DNA of 64,000 nt from Andalucia godoyi (taxonomy: Eukaryota; Discoba; Jakobea; Jakobida; Andaluciidae), in NCBI GenBank assembly GCA_009859145.1, contig VRVR01000003.1, positions 372,001-436,000 of the forward strand, given 5' to 3'. Both the position numbers and the translations under genes were made by a program. The stretch's first letter is position 1. Every line of letters starts with the position of its first letter. Under the pieces are notes generated by a model. It was not told the origin of the DNA. It saw only the letters and a program-made list of their open reading frames with translations, and did no database searches. Shown here piece by piece: positions 59,467 to 64,000 of this stretch.

Positions 59467-59826
59467 TTATGACGCCTTGAAGAGAAGAACTGCAATGGAA
59501 CCGCCAAAGAAGAGATACAAGAGTGTTTTGGTCTGGTACGTCACATCGAACCCAAAGCCTTCTCCAATAACGCAGTGCCAAGTGGCTCCAAACTTTTTAT
59601 CAAGAGTCTCCTTTGCAAGCTTTGCGGCAGCTTCGTAATTCCCAGGGTACTTCTCGATCGCCGTGACGACCGTTTCGATTGCGTCTAGTCGCAGCTCTTC
59701 CGGCATATCACTCTTCTGCACAAGCGGATAGTTCATGTTCTTACGAGGATCAACCTTCTCGGTTCCCGCTGCTGCGGCCGCCGGAGCCACCGCCGCTGCC
59801 GCTGCCGCTGGTGCTGTGTCCGCCAT
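59467..59826 (-). CDS. DNAL4: Dynein light chain 4 (LC8-like, DNAL4 type)
   Basis: LC8-fold light chain of axonemal dynein. The segment NYPLVQKSDMPEELRLDAIE has the YPLVxxSDMPEEMR opening specific to DNAL4. Then come TVVTAIEKYPGNYEAAAKLA, LDKKFGATWHCVIGEGFGFD and LLYLFFGGSIAVLLFKAS, the conserved LC8 beta strands. The first ~28 residues are an Ala/Pro/Thr extension (an alanine run) absent from ordinary LC8. Length 119 aa. Single exon starting at ATG 59826. Other LC8 paralogues lack YPLV, so the subtype is well supported. Confidence 0.92.
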   Translation of the reverse strand: MADTAPAAAAAAVAPAAAAAGTEKVDPRKNMNYPLVQKSDMPEELRLDAIETVVTAIEKYPGNYEAAAKLAKETLDKKFGATWHCVIGEGFGFDVTYQTKTLLYLFFGGSIAVLLFKAS

Positions 59827-60094
59827 GATTCTCTGCTTCTATCCCAAAAAAAAAAAAAGACAAAAACAAAACAAACCAACCAAAAATTATTCGAATCACG
59901 GACGAGAGCCCTCGTGGAGCATCGAGGAAGCAGTGTTTGTGACTCGTGGGCCATTACGAGATGAAATAGTCAACCGTCCGTTCAAGCTGTACAGCAGCTG
60001 CAATACCCCATCCCGCACATACCGGTATATCTACTGGTTTTTCTCCTCGCTGTCTCCAAGTCGTTTTCGAAAAAGGACGTACTGCACATTTGTT
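59827..60094. other. Space between DNAL4 start and RRS1 stop
   Basis: Probably the DNAL4 promoter; an A tract lies at 59847-59859. Nothing else is recognised. Confidence 0.45.
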
Positions 60095-61021
60095 TTATTT
60101 TCTGGCCTTTTTGAAGTCAACGTTCACGGAGCCTACAGATTTGCCTCCAAGGACGCCTGCGAGAATGCGAGCTTGTTTGGTGCGCTCGGAAGCGAGGGAG
60201 ACTGTGACGGAATCCTTCTTGACTCGTTTGGCCTTTGGCAGCTTGAGCGATGCTTCTTCCGCAGGTCGTTTTCCAAACTTTCCAAGCGACGCATTCGAAA
60301 CGGCAACTTTCGAATAGACCTTTTTCAGCGCATCCTTCTTTTCGATATTTCTTTCCTTCATCTTGAGATTTCGGGCTTTTGCTTTTTCGTTCTTTGTGAT
60401 GTTTTCCTTTTTCTCTTTTCGCTTCGTGAATGGATCTTCTTTGCTGATGCTTGGTCCATCTGGAACAAGCCAGTCGTCTTGAATCGATTGGTTTGCCTTG
60501 GAATTGTACCCAAACCGAGGCCGGAACTGATCTGCATCATCATCAAACACCATTCGTTCGCGCTTCTTCTTTGAAATCCCCTTCTCCTTTGCAAACGTCT
60601 CCCACTTTGACAGCTGTTTTTCTTCTTCCGGAACAGACTTTTCGCGCGGAAGTCGAGTCACGGCGTCCGGAAGCGTGAACACCTTTCCGACATCCGCAAC
60701 CATCTCGGATGGCTGCTGCCAAAGCATGTCTGCCAGCTTCTGCACCGTCTCTTGTGCCTTCAGCGTCAAATATTCTTCAGGACGCTTTCTACAACATTCA
60801 AAACAAATAAAATTTAGAATTTTCCCTTCAGAAATTAATTATCAACCCACAAAAAGACCAGCAATAAAGGAGGAAGCCAAATAATAATAACAATAATAAA
60901 ACAAATATATATGAAAAGGGAGGCTGAAAGAAACATACTTGATTTGCTGCAGATCCAATGGACTGTTATCAAAGACTGCCAGATGTCTGAGATCGATCAG
61001 TGTGCTGTCGTCCGAAGCCAT
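60095..61021 (-). CDS. RRS1: RRS1, ribosome biogenesis regulator
   Basis: RRS1 helps Rpf2 bring 5S RNP into the 60S precursor in the nucleolus. Two exons, 61021-60939 and 60788-60095, 258 aa. The 150-base intron has a GTATGT donor, is in phase 2, and joins LQQIKKRPEEYLTLKAQETV. The short first exon encodes DLRHLAVFDNSPLD, which matches the yDLGnLaafD block. Conserved text follows: ADMLWQQPSEM, LPDAVTRLPREKSVPEEEKQ, LSKWETFAKEKGISKKKR, RFGYN and DDWLVPDG. The C-terminal half is Lys/Arg-rich, as expected for an rRNA-binding nucleolar protein. Only the spliced model restores the N-terminus. Confidence 0.93.
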
Positions 61022-61239
61022 CGTGAATTCTCTGTGATCCCTCTTCTTTATCCGTTCTTCTTTTTCTGTTGGATGCTGTGAATGGCAGCAAAATGAGATC
61101 TTTGAGCCAAAGACCTTTCGAAAAGAGTTGATTGAGAATAAAAAGGAAAAGGAAAACAAAAAACAAAAAACAAAAAACAAAAGAAAAGGAAAGGAAAGGA
61201 AAGGAAAGGAAAGGAAAAGGAAGAGCGAAAACCAATAGA
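61022..61239. other. Space between RRS1 and the next minus-strand gene, with purine repeats
   Basis: Contains A-rich runs and (AAAGG)n at about 61185-61216; probably the RRS1 promoter. Confidence 0.5.
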
Positions 61240-61779
61240 CTACGACCGCAAATGATTGATTCGCAATGCTGGAGGAAATCGATCGTCCGGGCGCGACTCT
61301 GCAGGAGAAAGGCGGTATGTGTTCCCAGAGAGCGTGTTGATGACTTGTCCGCGCAGCAAAGGAATGTTTCGTTCCAGGACGCGGATGCTGGCGTGTTCGA
61401 AATCCCGATGGAACCGGTCGTCGTCCGCACTCGATCTTTGTGCGACATGCAGATCGGATCCTCTGGAGTGTGTGGACTGGTACAGCAGTGCAGCCAGCTT
61501 GGCCCAATACATGGTGATTTGTGGGACTCGAATGCCGAGGACGAAGAGCCAGCCGCGGATGAATCCCGGCCATGACGAGTCCTCTGTTCGTACTGCCGAG
61601 ACAGGTCCCGTGAGAACCGCGGATCGTGTCGACAGTGACGCACGCGCTTCCACGCCCTCTGCACCCTGCTCCTCGGAATACACTCTCATTCGGGTTGTCC
61701 GCCACTGCGGATCAAGCTCGTTGGCGTGAAGTCCAAGAGTCGTTCGAACGTCGTACTTTATCCCGTCGATGAATCCCAT
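61240..61779 (-). CDS. Hypothetical protein with one hydrophobic segment
   Basis: 179 aa, not recognised. The N-terminus (MGFIDGIKYDVRTTLGLHAN) could be N-myristoylated at Gly2 only weakly. A hydrophobic stretch lies near residues 70-98 (PGFIRGWLFVLGIRVPQITM and on to AALLYQ), interrupted by Arg and Pro, so it may be a membrane hairpin. The C-terminal third is charged (DDRFHRDFEHASIRVLERN). Composition is not low complexity and ATG and stop are clear, but there is no homology support. It follows RRS1 on the same strand. Confidence 0.4.
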   Translation of the reverse strand: MGFIDGIKYDVRTTLGLHANELDPQWRTTRMRVYSEEQGAEGVEARASLSTRSAVLTGPVSAVRTEDSSWPGFIRGWLFVLGIRVPQITMYWAKLAALLYQSTHSRGSDLHVAQRSSADDDRFHRDFEHASIRVLERNIPLLRGQVINTLSGNTYRLSPAESRPDDRFPPALRINHLRS

Positions 61780-62178
61780 TCCCTGCGGCTCTCTGCATCA
61801 TCTGCAGCCTGTATCAATATCCAGAATCCTACTCCCGACACACAATCGGGGTGGAAAGGGGGAAAAAGATATCAGTTAAAAAATAAAATAAAATAAAAAA
61901 TGTAAAATAAAAAGACCCTAAGATAAGAAAACACACGAACAACGCGAGGAAAACATGATAATGAAAGATGATGTGCAGTTGCAGGAAGGTCGGAGTCCTA
62001 TCGGCTGTTTCCCTTCTCTCACAGCCGATTTTCACTGTTTGTTGATGTGTTATTCAAATATACATAGTTTTCATTATTGTTTGCAGCGTAATAATGATTT
62101 TGGAATTCATGTTAATGTAGATCGAAGAAGCTGCTGGTATCTGCGCGGGTTACTTTCAGGTGAAGAAGAAGAGGCGGA
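61780..62178. other. Intergenic, nothing recognised
   Basis: About 400 bases with A/T-rich sequence at 61860-61920. Presumed divergent promoter. Confidence 0.4.
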
Positions 62179-62475
62179 ATGATTGCACCAGCTGTTGTGC
62201 TGATGCAGGTTGTTTCTGCAGTTTCGTTTTGGGCATTTCAAATGTTCCGAGCGGATGTGCAGCACGTTCGTAGGTTCGAAGAAGCGCTTCAAACCAGCTT
62301 TTCACTTGAATCACAATGTTCTCGTTCTGCAGTCTTGCTTGCGAATCACGAGCATGCAGAGGGATTGTTGCCTGAGGATCCATCAATCCTCATTTCCATT
62401 GATTTTGGAGCATCGCCGAGTGCTCAGCGCCAGACCGCGCCAGCAATCACGTTCTCAGAACCTTGGAACGAGTAA
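62179..62475 (+). CDS. Small hypothetical protein
   Basis: 98 aa from ATG 62179. The N-terminus is hydrophobic (MIAPAVVLMQVVSAVSFWAF), like a signal anchor; the rest is polar (RRFEEALQTSFSLESQCSRS). No family is recognised. Sequence upstream is also open in another frame, so a spliced 5' exon is possible. Confidence 0.3.
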   Translation: MIAPAVVLMQVVSAVSFWAFQMFRADVQHVRRFEEALQTSFSLESQCSRSAVLLANHEHAEGLLPEDPSILISIDFGASPSAQRQTAPAITFSEPWNE

Positions 62476-62899
62476 GAACGCATGTTTCATAGAAGAAAAA
62501 AAACAACCAGATGAAGAAGAAGGAAAATAACAAAAAACAAGCTGGGGAAGGGAGCATGGTGCTGTGGCTTCTTGTTTGAGAAATTCATTTTCTTTTATTT
62601 ATTCATTCGAGGGAGATTATGTTCATAAGGGGGTGGGCACGAGTCACGACCGTCTTCCAAGGCCATCATCATGCTGTATTGAGATTCGATGCACCAACCA
62701 TTTGGGGCTTCTCCTCCTCCCCCTCTTCCTCTTCCGCAGCGAGTGTGGCATTCCCGAATCACACGCACGCACGCACATACATATAACATCGCATAAAGTA
62801 AGGATACATAACAACACCATGTACATCGTCGCTTCTTGGTTTGTTTCCTTGTTCGATCGCAAAAACTGTAAACCCGGTTGGGAAAAAAACGCTGCTGTG
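62476..62899. other. Convergent intergenic space
   Basis: About 420 bases ahead of the TK1 stop. No feature is recognised. Confidence 0.45.
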
Positions 62900-63696
62900 C
62901 TACAATCGAATGGGCACGAGGTTTCCAAAGTGCGAACTCATTCGCATTTGCGGACGGTTGGGTCTGGCTGTCTCGTGGTCGCTTGCATTTTCCTTGTTTG
63001 TCGAAGGGACAACTTGCGGCTCAAAATAACAAGCTCTGCACACTGAGACGTACTTGTCGGCACCACCAATGATGTTGACTTCGCACTCAGCACTGATCCT
63101 CTTGGAGAACGAAGCAGCCCTCGAGCACTTCATGCAAACCGCAGTGAGCTTTTCCACCGACTCAGCCATCGGGATCAATTCTGCAACATTCGGAAACGCT
63201 TTTCTCTGGAACGTGGCATCCAGCGCAGAGATAATGATCGTCCGTCCAGCATTTGCGTGCTTCTCGCAAAACGGAACCAAATCCGGGAACTACGTGGACC
63301 TCCCCAAAAAAACCCCAAAAAAGGAAAGCCGAAAATCATTTAGAAAAACCATCTGCTACAGAATGCGAAAAAAAAAGGAGATGAAAAGGCACAGGGGAAA
63401 AAAGAAGAAAAGAATCTTGAACAACATACAAACTGCCCTTCGTCAATTCCAATGACATCAACATGTTCCACATCGGTTTCAACTTCTGCAAGCGTCAGTG
63501 CCCCCTTTGCCGCAATCGTCTGCCGATCGTGAGTTGCCATGCACTCGGCCGAGTAGCGTGTGTCAGCCTTGAACTTGATCAGCACACACCGCTTCTTTGC
63601 GACATTGTATCTACGGATTCTGCGCATCAGCTCTGTCGACTTTCCTGCAAACATCGGTCCGATAATGAGTTGGATGTGTCCTTCGTGGTCTGACAT
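62900..63696 (-). CDS. TK1: Cytosolic thymidine kinase (TK1 type)
   Basis: TK1 phosphorylates thymidine in the dTMP salvage pathway. Two exons, 63696-63430 and 63289-62900, 218 aa. The 140-base intron has a GTATGT donor, is in phase 0, and joins GIDEGQFFPDLVPFCEKHAN. The P-loop is GPMFAGKST (residues 13-21) and Walker B is DVIGIDEGQF. The lasso and zinc-binding parts are TAVCMKCSRAASFSKR and GGADKYVSVCRACYF, with the paired Cys intact. This is the type II (human TK1) fold, not the deoxynucleoside kinase fold. The C-terminal tail holds a KEN triplet (residues 188-190), the degron position used for cell-cycle destruction of animal TK1. The ATG at 63696 is the first in frame. Confidence 0.94.
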
Positions 63697-64000
63697 TTTT
63701 CCTTCTTTCTTATAGCTCTCCTCCCCCGCCAAAATAAAAATAAATAAAAAAGGAAAGAAAAGTGAGATATAAAACAGCGGATTGGGAACCTAGGAGCAAC
63801 GGAATGAATGGGAGAGACAGAGAGAGGCCAAGAAGAAGATGAAAATGAAAAATGAAAAATGAAAAAAGATAAAAGAAAAAAGATAAAAGAAAAGGGAAAA
63901 CTGGAATTCAGAGGGTCTTCGTCTCTTTTGGACTCTTTTGGACTCTTTTGAAACTCTTTTGGACTTGTGTTGGCGCCACCACAAATTGGGCGCGGTTTTC
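63697..64000. other. 5' flank of TK1, simple repeats
   Basis: Contains AAAAATGA-type repeats (63838-63900) and a 10-base tandem repeat (63921-63967). No gene is recognised before the right edge. Confidence 0.5.
63921..63967. repeat. 10-base tandem repeat (TCTTTTGGAC)n
   Basis: About four copies, one diverged, directly visible near the right edge. Confidence 0.85.

Overview
The window is nuclear DNA of a unicellular eukaryote that builds motile cilia or flagella. The evidence is gene content and structure together: one axonemal dynein heavy chain, a DNAL4-type light chain, a CFAP73/CCDC42-type coiled-coil protein, a tubulin polyglutamylase-like enzyme and a NEK kinase lie beside general eukaryotic genes (BTAF1/MOT1, CSTF2, RFC2, RAD9, MAT1, RRS1, TK1, C5-sterol desaturase, EI24, mitochondrial carrier, mitochondrial acyl carrier protein). 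Spliceosomal introns are present but few and short (94-387 bases). All nine that I could phase start with GTATG and end in AG. Most genes, including a 12.3 kb dynein gene, are single open frames. I do not name a species.

Layout, left to right. 1-8 kb: the 3' part of a ubiquitin-specific protease (+), an armadillo-repeat protein (-), BTAF1/MOT1 (+) and a tRNA-Cys(GCA) (-). 8-20.5 kb: the dynein heavy chain (-). 21-30 kb: an ArfGAP with two PH domains (+), a large alanine/proline-linker protein of unknown function (-), a NEK kinase (+) and a small basic/acidic protein ending in the CaaX box CSIM (-). 30.5-34.2 kb: a decayed Fanzor/TnpB-like gene (+), a small one-helix membrane protein (+), CSTF2 with two introns (-) and copy 1 of a dispersed repeat. 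34.2-44.3 kb: a gene-poor stretch with a long hairpin, then a seven-helix membrane protein (+), C5-sterol desaturase (-), EI24 (+), a secreted class 3 lipase (-) and a TTLL enzyme (+). 44.3-49.3 kb: a 125-base GA tract, an orphan protein with an MGCGASKS acylation signal (-), copy 2 of the dispersed repeat, and a CFAP73-like protein (-). 49-64 kb: an EF-hand protein (+), RFC2 (-), a mitochondrial carrier (+), RAD9 (-), MAT1 (-), mitochondrial ACP (+), DNAL4 (-), RRS1 (-), two hypothetical proteins and thymidine kinase TK1 (-).

Genes largely alternate in strand, so most intergenic spaces are shared divergent promoters (about 300-750 bases) or very tight convergent ends (down to 38 bases). Two functional themes stand out, neither arranged as an operon: axoneme and cilium genes across the window, and DNA replication, checkpoint and cell-cycle genes (RFC2, RAD9, MAT1, TK1) in the last 12 kb.

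The least expected content is the Fanzor-like relic, the two-copy repeat with a shared coding-like frame, and the prelamin-like CaaX protein.
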